Part shown: positions 30,155-39,919 of the stretch, one piece after another
How the letters are laid out: the number at the start of each line of letters is the position of its first letter
How positions within the stretch are numbered: the stretch's first letter is position 1
Assembly (NCBI GenBank): GCA_945859605.1
Contig: OX243820.1
Location: 38,130,761 to 38,194,760, forward strand
DNA from: Lumbricus rubellus
Taxonomy: Eukaryota > Annelida > Clitellata > Crassiclitellata > Lumbricidae
Direction of reading: 5' to 3'
DNA: 64,000 bases
The notes under the pieces: generated by a model
Databases searched by the model: none
What the model was told of the DNA's origin: nothing
Seen by the model: only the letters and a program-made list of their open reading frames with translations
Made by a program: the position numbers and the translations under genes

Positions 30155-30310
30155 TTGCAGAAAGAAACGAAGGAGCAGACTCGCTCCAATCTCAACTATA
30201 TTTGGAACTCGACTCGACGCACGGCGGCTCTGAGCGCGCCCTCCCTCCGCCCACCATCGCCCGACGTATACCAGCCACTGCGCACGCGCGTTAGACCACG
30301 TGCGAGATAT
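30155..30310. promoter_or_regulatory. Candidate CpG promoter with NRF1 and E-box motifs
   Basis: CpG-dense segment with a perfect NRF1 consensus TGCGCACGCGCG at 30279-30290 and CACGTG at 30297-30302, after a (CT)n run. It lies 2.6 kb upstream of the innexin ATG on the minus strand. Its target gene is unknown. Confidence 0.35.
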
Positions 30311-30645
30311 AGCCTATGTTGTATTATAATACACGGTGGCTGCAGCATCAGCGGACCGTTCACTTATGTTTGCTTAAGCGAACAAGCGAAGTCAAATCCA
30401 AGCATTTTATAGTTTATAAAAGAGCAGACGAAAATGAAGACCGCTTTCGCTGAGTCGCCGCTGCTGACAATGTTGCTGAAAACATTGCAGCGTTCTAATC
30501 GCTGTGATGTAATATCTGTTTATATAAATACAAACGCCATCCTCCTATATACTCGCTCCCCGTGTGTGTGTGAATATTGAAAGTTTACGCTGGAGATATA
30601 AAAGCCTAGGCATAATATTTTTGTATTTTTGCACCTGCTATATGT

Positions 30646-30679
<34 letters not shown>

Positions 30680-30769
30680 TCATATGTACATTATAAGTGT
30701 ATATAAACTATATATATTTCATCAGTTAATATACCAGCCCATGTATGCATACATGTACTATATAAAACA

Positions 30770-31020
30770 ACGATGGAGCTTTTGGTTCCTCGAGCTCGCA
30801 CCTCTACCAGACAACGCCGGGCCTTTTCTATTGTGGGTCCTGCTCTCTGGAATGGCCTCCCACTAACCTTGCGACTAATGCCTAGAGTAAATTCACCTGC
30901 TTTTTATAAGTGGCTCAAATCATATTTATTAGCTGTGGCTGGACTGGGAGCGCCTCTGAGTAGGTTTCTTGAAGAGGCGCTATATAAGTTCTCGAAATGA
31001 ATGAATGAATGAATTAATTA
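30770..31020 (+). mobile_element. LINE ORF2 3' end, least degraded copy
   Basis: Frame 30773-31000 reads [33 protein letters not shown] and FYKWLKSYLL, the usual C-terminus of jockey/CR1-type LINE polyproteins, followed by GGGAGCGCCTCTGAGTAGG...AGAGGCGCTATATAA and an (ATGA)n tail. Confidence 0.85.
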
Positions 31021-31520
31021 ATTAAAAATAACCGTTACGATACTAAAATACATAGCCTACATAGCCTAGGATACACGCGCTAGTGCTTACATAGGCCTAC
31101 TTAATTATCTGCATAATAGCCTGTATAATTCACACATAAACATAATTATATACAAATAATAATTTTATTGACGTCTACTGTAACAGTAGGTCCCTATAAC
31201 TGGCTTAACGGTTACGAGGCAACACATTCTGATGATGAACTGTGTCGGCAATTATATATTATTGGACAAAGCTCTGCTCCGATATTTACGTAAACACGTC
31301 AGAAAAATCTGCCTTTGAAGAGAAAAAGGCGAAGACATTAAGAAAATACACAGCGCAGAGAAAAGCCTACGCTCGATAAATAAATGGTTTGGTCCTTTGA
31401 TTAAATCAGACCCATGCTGCTATGGTCTATGCATGTCTCTGCTGCAGCTATGGTCTCTACCGTATCCTCAGATGCGATATCGCAGAGTTTTATTCCTTCT
31501 TCTTTTTCCACATTTAAGAT
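31021..31520. other. No recognised feature
   Basis: AT-rich, non-repetitive. A TAGGCCTA octamer lies at about 31092. Confidence 0.5.
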
Positions 31521-31890
31521 AAATAAACGAAAAACGTTTGTGATGATGATGGCTGCCGCGCTCTGGTTAAACTTTGTGAAGCAGTTCCTTGCCCCCCAGA
31601 GAGGGCTATAGACAGACAGACAAACAAACAGACAGACAGACTAACAGACAGACAGACAGACAGACAGACTAACAGACAGATAGACAGACAGACATAGCCT
31701 AGATAGAGACAGACAGGCAGACAGACAAACAGACAAACAAACAAACAGATGCAGACAGACATTGACAGACAGAGGGAGGGGCATAGAGGCAGACAGACAG
31801 AGATAGAGACAGGCAGGCAGACAGTCAAACAGACAAACAAACAAACATACAGACACAGACAGACACAGACAGACAGAAAGTGTCACTTTG
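31521..31890 (+). mobile_element. Retroelement 3' end with (GACA)n tail, copy 1
   Basis: 31521-31612 (ATAAATAAACG, AACGTTTGTG, TTGTGAAGCAGTTCCTTG, AGAGAGGG, TATAGACAGACA) is homologous to 33131-33232. It runs directly into about 270 bp of GACA repeats. Confidence 0.8.
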
Positions 31891-32290
31891 CTATGCAAGT
31901 CTGCACATACACAGACACAAAACAAGCTACGCAATACACATAGAGTGACAGGAAGACAGATAGAGAGAAATAAAGCAGACTGCTTTATCATGCCATGATC
32001 TTCATCAGTTCGCCAGCCAGTACTGTTGGCTGCGTTGGGTACGAATAAATTATCTCCATTGTCATCGGCCATTGTGTCAAGTCTATTGTTCTTCGTAGTG
32101 CTACTGCAACAGCCAAAGTGGCATTCTGTCCTCATTTGTTGTATTGTCTTTTGAGAACCGAGTCTTGCATCGTCTGTTATTGCTGCTGACGTGTGACTGC
32201 AGACTGTTGCGTCTGGTATGCATACATGAACGACTGAGTAAGTTCTGGATAAAATTAATGGAAAGCGGAATTTATTGTGGAGAAAGATTA
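31891..32290. other. No confident feature
   Basis: Mixed sequence. A minus frame ending near 32135 has a plausible N-terminal stretch but runs straight into the GACA array. Confidence 0.4.
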
Positions 32291-32725
32291 AGAAGCCCAG
32301 ATGGAAGATGGAAGAAGAAAGAATAAGGAATGGGAGGTGAAGAGGGAGGGTGACAAATTGGGAGGAGGACGAAGAATGAAGAGTAGGAATGGAAGGAGGG
32401 AAAGAAGAGAAATTGAGGGGAAATAGCAGGAAAGAGAGAGGGGAGAAATAAAGAGTAGACCAGGAGGAATTGAAGAAGGGAAAGAAGAGAAATTGAGGTG
32501 ATAGCAGGAAAGGGAGAGGGGAGAAATAGAAGGAGAAAGAGAAGGAGGAAGTGAAAAAAGAGGAGGAGGAGAAGGGAAATTATAGGAGGAGGTGGACGAG
32601 CAGGAAGAGGACGAGGAAGGGAAGAAGGAGAAGACAGAGAAAGAAAGAGGATAAATAGAAGGGATTGGAGAAAGGCGAAGGAGAGAGAAAGAGAAGGATA
32701 GGGGAAAGCGGAGATGGATGGATGG
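32291..32725. repeat. Purine-rich GGAGAA/GAAGGA region
   Basis: Over 400 bp of AG-rich DNA with a repeated segment (GGGAAAGAAGAGAAATTGAG occurs twice, about 32397 and 32477). Confidence 0.85.
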
Positions 32726-33130
32726 ATGAATGAATCGTTGATAGAATAGATACAGACATTGATGTAGCGCCATTAAAGTCTCATGTAAACAAATATAAAG
32801 CGATGTTAGCCGGTTGCGATCATCCTCTTCAGCACATCCGTCAAATGAAGAAGAACTTTGATCTGCTGCGAATAAAATGCAATCGAATGGAAATGGGATG
32901 GAAAGGAGGATACATTCGTCGGTTAGTATATCCTTTGGCTCCAGCTTCCCAGCATAACCTCAGCTTGCTTTCATGGGAGAGCGGGGAGAGGTAAGGAGGG
33001 AAGGGTGTGCCCTTCGCTATATATATATACATATATACACAGTATATCCATAGATGTACATATACATATGCATATATAATTATATATATGTATGTATATG
33101 TACATATATATATATATATATATGTATATG
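32726..33130. other. Short repeats and (TA)n
   Basis: GGATGGATGAATGAAT at 32714-32735, unrecognised sequence to 33010, then TATATATACATA-type repeats. Confidence 0.5.
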
Positions 33131-33250
33131 CAAATAAACGCATATAAACGCAAAACGTTTGTGCACAACGATGACTGCCTCTCTCTGTTTAAAATTTGTG
33201 AAGCAGTTCCTTGCGCACAGAGAGGGATATAGACAGACAGACAGATATGT
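33131..33250 (+). mobile_element. Retroelement 3' end with (GACA)n tail, copy 2
   Basis: CAAATAAACG, AAAACGTTTGTG, TTGTGAAGCAGTTCCTTG, AGAGAGGGATATAGACAGAC, then only four or five GACA units before AT repeats. Confidence 0.8.
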
Positions 33251-33973
33251 AATTATGTACATTTATATATGTATATGTACATATATATTTTATATATATA
33301 CATATACATATGCATATAGTCTATGTATATATATAGGCCTATATAGTACTCTCACTCCATGGCGGGTGAGAGATAGTCTCTCGTGATATGCATGCATGAA
33401 GAGAGGCGTCAGAAGATATTTTTACGCTGGAATCTGAATTGGTTGGAAAGTGGAGGTTAAGTGCGCAAGAACTGGAAAGCATCTCAACTGTTCTACATGT
33501 ATATACTGTTCATCATGAAAATGCGATATATAAATGGAAGATGGAAGAATGCATGGAAGCGGTCTTTTACATGTGTTCCATCCATTCACAAACAGATGGT
33601 GATCGGCATTCGATGGAAACTAGTCGGCAGATCCTTTGAAAAAGATTGACTAACTTTATTGTTTATAGGTCAGGACTGGTTTAGCATCTTTTAACTTTGC
33701 CATGGGTCGAGGGGTGCCGTGGTGTTGAGGTATGTTCGGTGCCTTGGAGCTGGAAGTACGGTACTGCGAGTGACGCTACAGAAATTCTCATGTTGTTCAA
33801 TACGATAGAATATTCTTCGAAAGCGTATACATGCAGAAGAACTTCAATCTTTTCTTTGCATCACGATGACCAACATAACACGGAAGCAAGCTGGATAGAA
33901 AAACGCATCTAACTTTCATGGCCAACCATCAGTCAGCGGACAGAGACAGAGACAGAAGCAGATACGTATAAGC

Positions 33974-33974
<1 letters not shown>

Positions 33975-34068
<94 letters not shown>

Positions 34069-34095
34069 GACAGAGACAGAGACAGAGACAGAGAC

Positions 34096-34128
<33 letters not shown>

Positions 34129-34172
34129 AAGACAGAAAGACAGAAAGACAGAAAGACAGAATGACAGAAAGA
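33975..34172. repeat. (GA)n and (GACA)n arrays
   Basis: AGAGAG dinucleotides followed by GACA, GAGACA and GAAAGACA variants, all within the copy 1-specific insert. Confidence 0.95.
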
Positions 34173-34327
34173 CAGATAGAGAATAATAATAGATCTAATC
34201 TTCGTTTAATTTCAAGGTAGCACGATGCAGTACGGTATAATAATTATTATAATAATTTACAATCAGCATGCTATTCGTAAAACACGTGATCACATCACAA
34301 TAGTTATTACTGCAGGAGTCGAATTGA

Positions 34328-34405
34328 ACTGTCGGCAGCCTACAAGGCGCCCATCACGTCCTACACCTCATTGTACCAACACCATCTGCCGAATGCAAGG
34401 TTGAG
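34328..34405 (+). repeat. Interspersed repeat, inverse of 4420-4492
   Basis: CTGTCGGCAGCC, GCGCCCATCACGTCCTAC, ACCAACACCATCTGCCGAAT match the reverse complement of the copy in CHMP7 intron 5. Confidence 0.65.
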
Positions 34406-35742
34406 TGAACCTCTTGAGAGAGCGCTGCAGCGGAGTGTGTGTCGATTGTAAAGCTCCTTTTTTGAAAGTTGATCGCGATTTCTGTCAATCTCTCCAACTC
34501 GTGAGTTTTTCTGTGTAAGCTTAGTTGTACTTGTGATTACAGTTGCCAACTTCTATAGCGCCTATAACTTTTAACTTTTTTAGCTTAATAGCGCCTATAT
34601 GCAATGCAAAGACAGCTGCAGTCAATGCACTTCATAACCAAGTCATAAATTTAGGTCAGTATTCCGGAGATAGTAGTACGCACAAGACAGACAGAGGCAG
34701 CCTATTAAAATAGTAAGAAAGGAATCTCTGTTTCAGTCGGAAATAATATGTTTTATGACTAATAATAAATGGTTGTTTTCATTGCATCTTAAAACGAACA
34801 CTCTTGAAAACAATGTCTAGAGATACGAGACACTGCATGTGTAACCGTGTTGCTCTCATAAGCATTGACATTGTCTCGATATAAAACAGGTCACGGATAA
34901 ATAGTTGCCTGCTATCAGACAGTAAATCACGACCTTTTGAAGCGGTTGGATAAACATATCTGATGCGAGCAATGACTAATGTGCTCCGTCGCCAGACAGC
35001 TCGTGTCTTCAGGCCACACTACGCTCTTCGGCGATGGATTAAATCTAGGAAAGTCTGCATTGCATTTCATAATGATTCTTCCATGCTTGTTTTTCCACTC
35101 TGATTCATCAGATGTCCGCATGGTGGCGGCAGTATACCTCGATCTATCCAGGCATCGAAACTCTTCTCCCTCTTCTTGTTCTGACTAACCGTAGCAGCGT
35201 ATAGTAATTCGATCGCAGATGGCGTCTCTTGGTTCGTTTCTCGTTGCGCTCGGCGATGATATGTTGCCACTTACTATTACGGCTGCGTTTTTAGACGCTT
35301 CCGAAACAAAGAAAACTCACCTGCATTAGAAGGACGAATTTCGTTTTGATAGCGGAAGAAAAAGCTGAGAGGAAATATTCTTGCTTTAGAAAAGAGTGAA
35401 GGTTTTGTAATAATGTTGTGCTGGACATTACCTTGATCGAAAGCGTTCCTGAGTAGTGACCTTGAAGGGCGCTATACAAATCCCAGGAATGAATGAACGA
35501 ATGAATGAATGAATGAATGAATGAATTTTGCGCTTCTCTGAAACGTCTATCTGGTCCTCAGAAACCAACGTCATGAAACGCTCTGCTTAGACACCTTTTA
35601 AATTACTTCAACCACAAATATAAAAAGGTTTGGTGAGCCATATTTTTTAATGTAAACTCTGTACGGACGTTTAGACTTTAGACTTTTAGAACAACGTCAA
35701 CCGCTGCCTTATCAACCATGAAATCCATAAAAAAGTATTGCT

Positions 35743-36880
35743 AGAACTGGAAAGCATCTCTATGCTGTTCATCATGAAGATGCGATATATAAGTGGAAGA
35801 TGGAAGAATGTATGGAAGAGATCTGTATGTGTTCCATCCATTTACAAACCGATCATCTGCATTCGCTGAAAACTAGTCGGCAGATCCCTTGAAAAAGATT
35901 GACTAATTTTATTGTTTATATAGGTCACGACCGATATAACATCTCTTAACTTTGACAAGCACGTACAATTAACCAAGTCATAAATTTAGGTCAGGATTCC
36001 GGAGATAACAAGTCATGTAGTACGCAAAAGAGGCAACCTATTATAATAGTAAGAGTGGAATCTCTGTTTCAGTCGGAAATAATATGTTTTATGCCTAATA
36101 ATAAATGGTTGTTTTCATTGCATCTTAAAACGAACACTCTTGAAAACAATGTCTAGAGATACGAGACACTGCATGTGTAACCGTGTTGCTCTCATAAGCA
36201 TTGACATTGTCTCGATATAAAACAGGTCACGGATAAATAGTTGCCTGCTATCAGACAGTAAATCACGACCTTTTGAAGCGGTTGGATAAACGTATCTGAT
36301 GCGAGCAATGACTAATGTACTTCGTCGCCAGACAGCTCGTGTCTTCAGGCCACACTACGCTCTTCGGCGATGGATTAAATCTAGGAAAGTCTGCATTGCA
36401 TTTCATAATGATTCTTCCATGCTTGTTTTTCCACTCTGATTCATCAGATGTCCGCATGGTGGCGGCAGTATACCTCGATTTCTCCAGGCATCGAAACTCT
36501 TTTCCCTCTTCTTGTTCTGACTAACCGTAGCAGCGTATAGTAATTCGATCGCAGATGGCGTCTCTTGGTTCGTTTCTCGTTGTGCTCGGTGATGATATGT
36601 TGCCACTTACTAAGCTTATTACGGCTGCGTTTTTAGACGCTTCCGAAACAGGGAAAACTCACCTGCATTAGAAGGATGAATTTTTTTTAAGCGGAAGGAG
36701 AAGCTGAGAGAAATTCCTGCTTTGCAAAAGAATGAAGTTTTGTTTTAATGTTGCAGTGATCGTTGAAAGCTGGACAGTATACAATGTTTATACATGTACC
36801 TCGAAAGCGCTCTTGAGTTAAGGGGCGCTATGCAAATCCCAATAATGAATGAATGAACGAACGAACGAACGAACGAACGA
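35743..36880. repeat. Large diverged duplication, copy 2 (uninterrupted)
   Basis: See copy 1. Most of the right part is nearly identical to copy 1 over long runs (for example the 200 bp after TTTTCATTGCATCTTAAAAC). Small frames are kept in both copies, but no protein family is recognised. Confidence 0.88.
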
Positions 36881-36959
36881 AAGAACGCTAACCTTATAAC
36901 TGTATCTCTGCGCGTCGTGATTCGGTCGGCGTCTTTTATATGGCGCCGTAAACTGGGTT

Positions 36960-37290
36960 CGTGTCGATTCCATTCTGTCTTTTTTATTTTTATTTGCACA
37001 ACGCTCCTACTTTTTCACCACCACCTCCTTCACCCTCCTCCTCCTCGTTCCCTCCTGCTCATTTACTTCCTCTTCCTTCTTCCTCCGTTAACTCTTCCTT
37101 TCTTCCTCCTCACTACTTCGTCATCTTCGTCATCCTCCCCTCCCACTCATCCACGCTTCTCCTCATCCTGCTCTTCTTCGCCACTCTATCTCCTCCTCAC
37201 TTCCTCCTTGCCTTTTCTCCTCATTCTGCTTCCACACCTCCTCCTCTTCCTCCTCCTTTTCCAGCTCCTCTCTTCTCTTCCTCCTTTATG
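36960..37290. repeat. Pyrimidine-rich (CCT/TTC) tract
   Basis: Over 300 bp of CTCCTTCC-type sequence. No coding support. Confidence 0.85.
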
Positions 37291-37427
37291 TATATGTATG
37301 GTCTACATGGTATAACCATGATCAATATTACAAGGTGCACGTTGTCATGGATAAAAAATATGATGGCAGATGACTGACGCTGGCTTTTTTAAAGAGCAAT
37401 GGAGGGCACGCTTTGTAAATTAGGATT

Positions 37428-37760
37428 AATAATATCTGAACTGCAATCAGCAAACCTCAAAAAATTAAAGATTCCTAATACATGTACCTGTGATGCAGTA
37501 TAACATTGCAAATTAGGATACTAGCACCTGCAACCCGAATCGCAATATTTGAATTTAGGATTCCTAATATCCGCACAACGATAAATGATCATTAGAAACA
37601 ACATCCTCATATCTGTGGAACAGTAAGTGATTTTTGATATTAATATTCATAATATCTTTGAAACAATGTGTGATTATTTACAACGGTATTAAGAATCGTA
37701 ATATCTGGGAAACAGTTCGTCAACTTTAGAATTAGGACTCCTAGTATCTCCATCCTAATA
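37428..37760. repeat. Degenerate minisatellite of about 43 bp
   Basis: About seven diverged units of the form ATCTGxGAAACAGT, GTGATT, TTAGAATTAGGATTCCTA(AT). ATCTG/ATCTT starts recur at about 37430, 37612, 37652 and 37700. Confidence 0.65.
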
Positions 37761-38027
37761 ATAGAAGCCCATAACTGAGCTTCTTGACATGTTTTCTCCC
37801 AGTTCCGCTTGATTGACTTCCACGCCCCTTATAGAATCGTCTTCAGCCACCTATTAATTTTTTTCACAAGTGTATTGGCACTATAGAGAAGTAACTCCTG
37901 TCGGTCACGCATGAATAACTTGCTGTACACGGTTGAGTCACCGTTGCACAACTTGCACCAGAAAACCGCTGTCGGTCACGCATGAACGAATCGCTCTGTA
38001 TACGGTTAATTGGATGGGGTCGTGAGG

Positions 38028-39005
38028 TCAGCAGGTACAGCATCCTTCGTCGGAGATGGTCGGCCTGCTGCTGGTCCAGAGGATGGTGCGAAGGCCAGAC
38101 CGGAAGTCGTCGAAGCAGAACAGATAGATGGGAAACTTCCAGACGGAGTTTGCCATCGCCAACCACACGACACAGAAGTGGAGAGGAGGAAGCGACGATG
38201 ACGAGTAATACGAGGAAGAGGAGAAGGAGGAAGAGGAGGAAGAAGATGAGGAGGAGGAGGAAGGGTATAAGGAGGAGGATGGGGATGATGGACTCGTTTC
38301 TCTCACTGCTTCGTAGACCTGCAGAGCGCAGACCGGAAGCCACGAGATGACGTAGACGCCGCCGATGACGACATTCATGACGTACAGGTTCAGCCTCCGA
38401 AGCCCCGTGACGTCATCATAGCCTTTCCTGTCGCGACGGAACCCGGATGTGAAGACGTAGAGATTGGCGCCTGCGATGGCCATGCAGGCCGGAAGTAGAA
38501 CTAACGCACCGGATGTGACGAAGTAGGCCCTCTGGTGACGCCACTCGATGAGGCAGACGAATGCCGAGGTCGAGTAGCGCGCCTTGGAGATGGGCGGGAT
38601 ACAGAAGCTGAGCGCTGCCAACCAGAGCAGCACCACCCAACAGATGGACCGCGTCCGAGTCATGATGCTCGCGTAGCGATCCTGTTTGCGCATGGCTACG
38701 TACTGGTCGACGCTGTTACACATGAGTGAGCAGACGGATGTGGTCCAGAAGACCGTCGACAGGTAAGCCTCGGCGTGACAGAACCTCTCACCGAAGATCC
38801 AGCGATCGAAAAGTGAAGTCCAGAAGGAGAAGGGAGTGACGAAGAGACCGATGCAGAGATCGGAGACGGTGAGTGACATGAAGAAATACCAGTTGACGAG
38901 CGACAATGCGTCTGTCCTCAGCAGAACAAGGACGATCAAGAGGTTTCCTGAAACGATCGCTAGGCTGACGATGAGCACGAAGAAGGCGTAGACTGTAAAC
39001 GTCAT
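38028..39005 (-). CDS. Class A (rhodopsin-like) GPCR, orphan, single exon
   Basis: 325 aa. Two in-frame TGA codons lie five and six codons upstream of the ATG at 39005, so this is the first usable start unless a 5' exon is spliced at the CTTAG just before it. Seven hydrophobic segments are present. Conserved class A positions: GN in TM1 (about 20-21), SD in TM2 (about 49), Cys at the top of TM3 (about 76) and in loop 2 (about 151), Trp in TM4, Pro in TM5, SWLP in TM6. Departures: DRY is DQY (about 100-102), and NPxxY becomes KFPIY. TM3 has Ser where amine receptors have the binding Asp, so an amine ligand is not supported. Extracellular loop 3 is expanded by about 40 residues, mostly Ser, encoded by a GGA/AGA purine repeat on the plus strand. 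The tail ends in Cys (GCCTC), possible palmitoylation sites. The extracellular N-terminus is very short. Ligand unknown. Confidence 0.88.
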   Translation of the reverse strand: MTFTVYAFFVLIVSLAIVSGNLLIVLVLLRTDALSLVNWYFFMSLTVSDLCIGLFVTPFSFWTSLFDRWIFGERFCHAEAYLSTVFWTTSVCSLMCNSVDQYVAMRKQDRYASIMTRTRSICWVVLLWLAALSFCIPPISKARYSTSAFVCLIEWRHQRAYFVTSGALVLLPACMAIAGANLYVFTSGFRRDRKGYDDVTGLRRLNLYVMNVVIGGVYVISWLPVCALQVYEAVRETSPSSPSSSLYPSSSSSSSSSSSSFSSSSYYSSSSLPPLHFCVVWLAMANSVWKFPIYLFCFDDFRSGLRTILWTSSRPTISDEGCCTC

Positions 39006-39085
39006 TGCTAAGCGTCGACGTCATCAACGCTTACGTCATTAACGCTTATAACGTCATCAACGGTTATAACGTCATCAACGCTTAT
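39006..39085 (-). promoter_or_regulatory. Tandem CRE-like TGACGT repeats upstream of the GPCR
   Basis: Four diverged 18-19-bp units directly upstream of the GPCR start codon. Read on the minus strand they contain TGACGTTA, TGACGTTA, TGACGTAA and TGACGTCG, half or near-full CREB/ATF sites. Confidence 0.4.
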
Positions 39086-39184
39086 GTAGCACCAGCCTGT
39101 TACAGTACACACCAGTGAATTATTGTTACAAGTACATTTGTCTTTCGCCTGTATAAAGGAGGAGGAGGGCGACGCTAATGTGGT

Positions 39185-39262
39185 GCTGATGATTGTATTG
39201 TATTGTATTGTATTTAAACATTTATAAAGCGCCTCTAGTAGGGTGAACCGTTCAGAGGCGCT
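39185..39262 (-). mobile_element. LINE 3' tail, inverted copy
   Basis: Reverse complement reads GAGCGCCTCTGAACGGTTC, ACTAGAGGCGCTTTATAAA, then an (AATAC)n tail, the same as the end of the copy at 7160-7235. A family B tail (AAAGGAGGAGGAGGGCGAC) lies at 39157-39175. Confidence 0.78.
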
Positions 39263-39335
39263 CAGATGATTGGCTGATGATTGGCTGATGATTGGCTGAT
39301 GATTGGCTGATGATTGGCTGATGATTGGCTGATGA
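39263..39335 (-). repeat. 11-bp tandem array carrying six CCAAT boxes
   Basis: Six exact TGATGATTGGC units. On the minus strand each gives AGCCAATCA, a full NF-Y consensus. ATTGG starts at 39269, 39280, 39291, 39302, 39313 and 39324. Confidence 0.9.
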
Positions 39336-39377
39336 ACCTGAAAGAAGAGCAACGAATTCAATCGATGTAATATTGTG

Positions 39378-39540
39378 GGATCATCATCATCATCATCGTC
39401 GTTGTCGTCGTCGTCGTCATCATCATCGTCGTCGTCATCGTCGTCGTCGTCGTCGTCATCATCATCATCATCATCGTTATGTTATTGTTGCTATTGTTGC
39501 TGTTGTTGTTATTGTTGTTGTTGTTGTTGTTGTGGCCTAT
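39378..39540. repeat. (ATC/GTC)n and (GTT)n arrays
   Basis: CATCATCGTCGTC-type triplets switch to GTTATTGTTGTT at about 39477. Confidence 0.92.
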
Positions 39541-39919
39541 ATTATTATCATTACAATTGTCGAAGTCTTGTCATAAAATTGCAAAGCTTATCGTTTCGCT
39601 TCAACAGTTTGAAGAATAGGAGCTATTGATTATGTAATGCATTCATGCATGACGATTATTTAGAAGAGATCAGAGGATGAGGAAGGGTGGGGGAAGTGGT
39701 GTGGGGTGGGGTGTTTGGAGGGGGGATTGGGGGACTTAAGAAGAAGAGACGATGTTCATTCGTCTTTGATTATGTCAATAATTCAGCATACAGTTCAATA
39801 ATCATCATAATCGTCTGCATGAAAATGGTTTTCCATCGATTCAACACATGACTGAACAAATTCATCTTCTCCAATTCGACTAACGATCCATTAAAAACCA
39901 TTCGATATGAAATCGATCT
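39541..39919. other. No recognised feature
   Basis: A G-rich run at 39680-39735 (GGGGTGGGGTGTTTGG) lies in otherwise ordinary DNA. Confidence 0.5.

Larger units (their letters stand above)
33468..35525. repeat. Large diverged duplication, copy 1 (interrupted)
   Basis: 33468-33700 matches 35743-35957, and 34636-35525 matches 35971-36870. Copy 1 holds about 930 bp more between the two parts (33700-34635), comprising a SINE fragment (GTGCCTTGGAGCTGGAAG), (GA)n/(GACA)n and an interspersed repeat. The right part ends in a LINE-like GGGCGCTATACAAATCCC and (ATGA)n. Confidence 0.88.

Noticed and set aside
35105..35135. CTGATGAATCAGAGTGGAAA on the minus strand, hammerhead-like core
   Set aside because: Stem II cannot form between CTGATGA and GAAA, so it is not a hammerhead ribozyme.
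34927..36606. Small frames kept in both copies of the 33.5-36.9 kb duplication
   Set aside because: Preservation is explained by the recent similarity of the copies; no protein family recognised.
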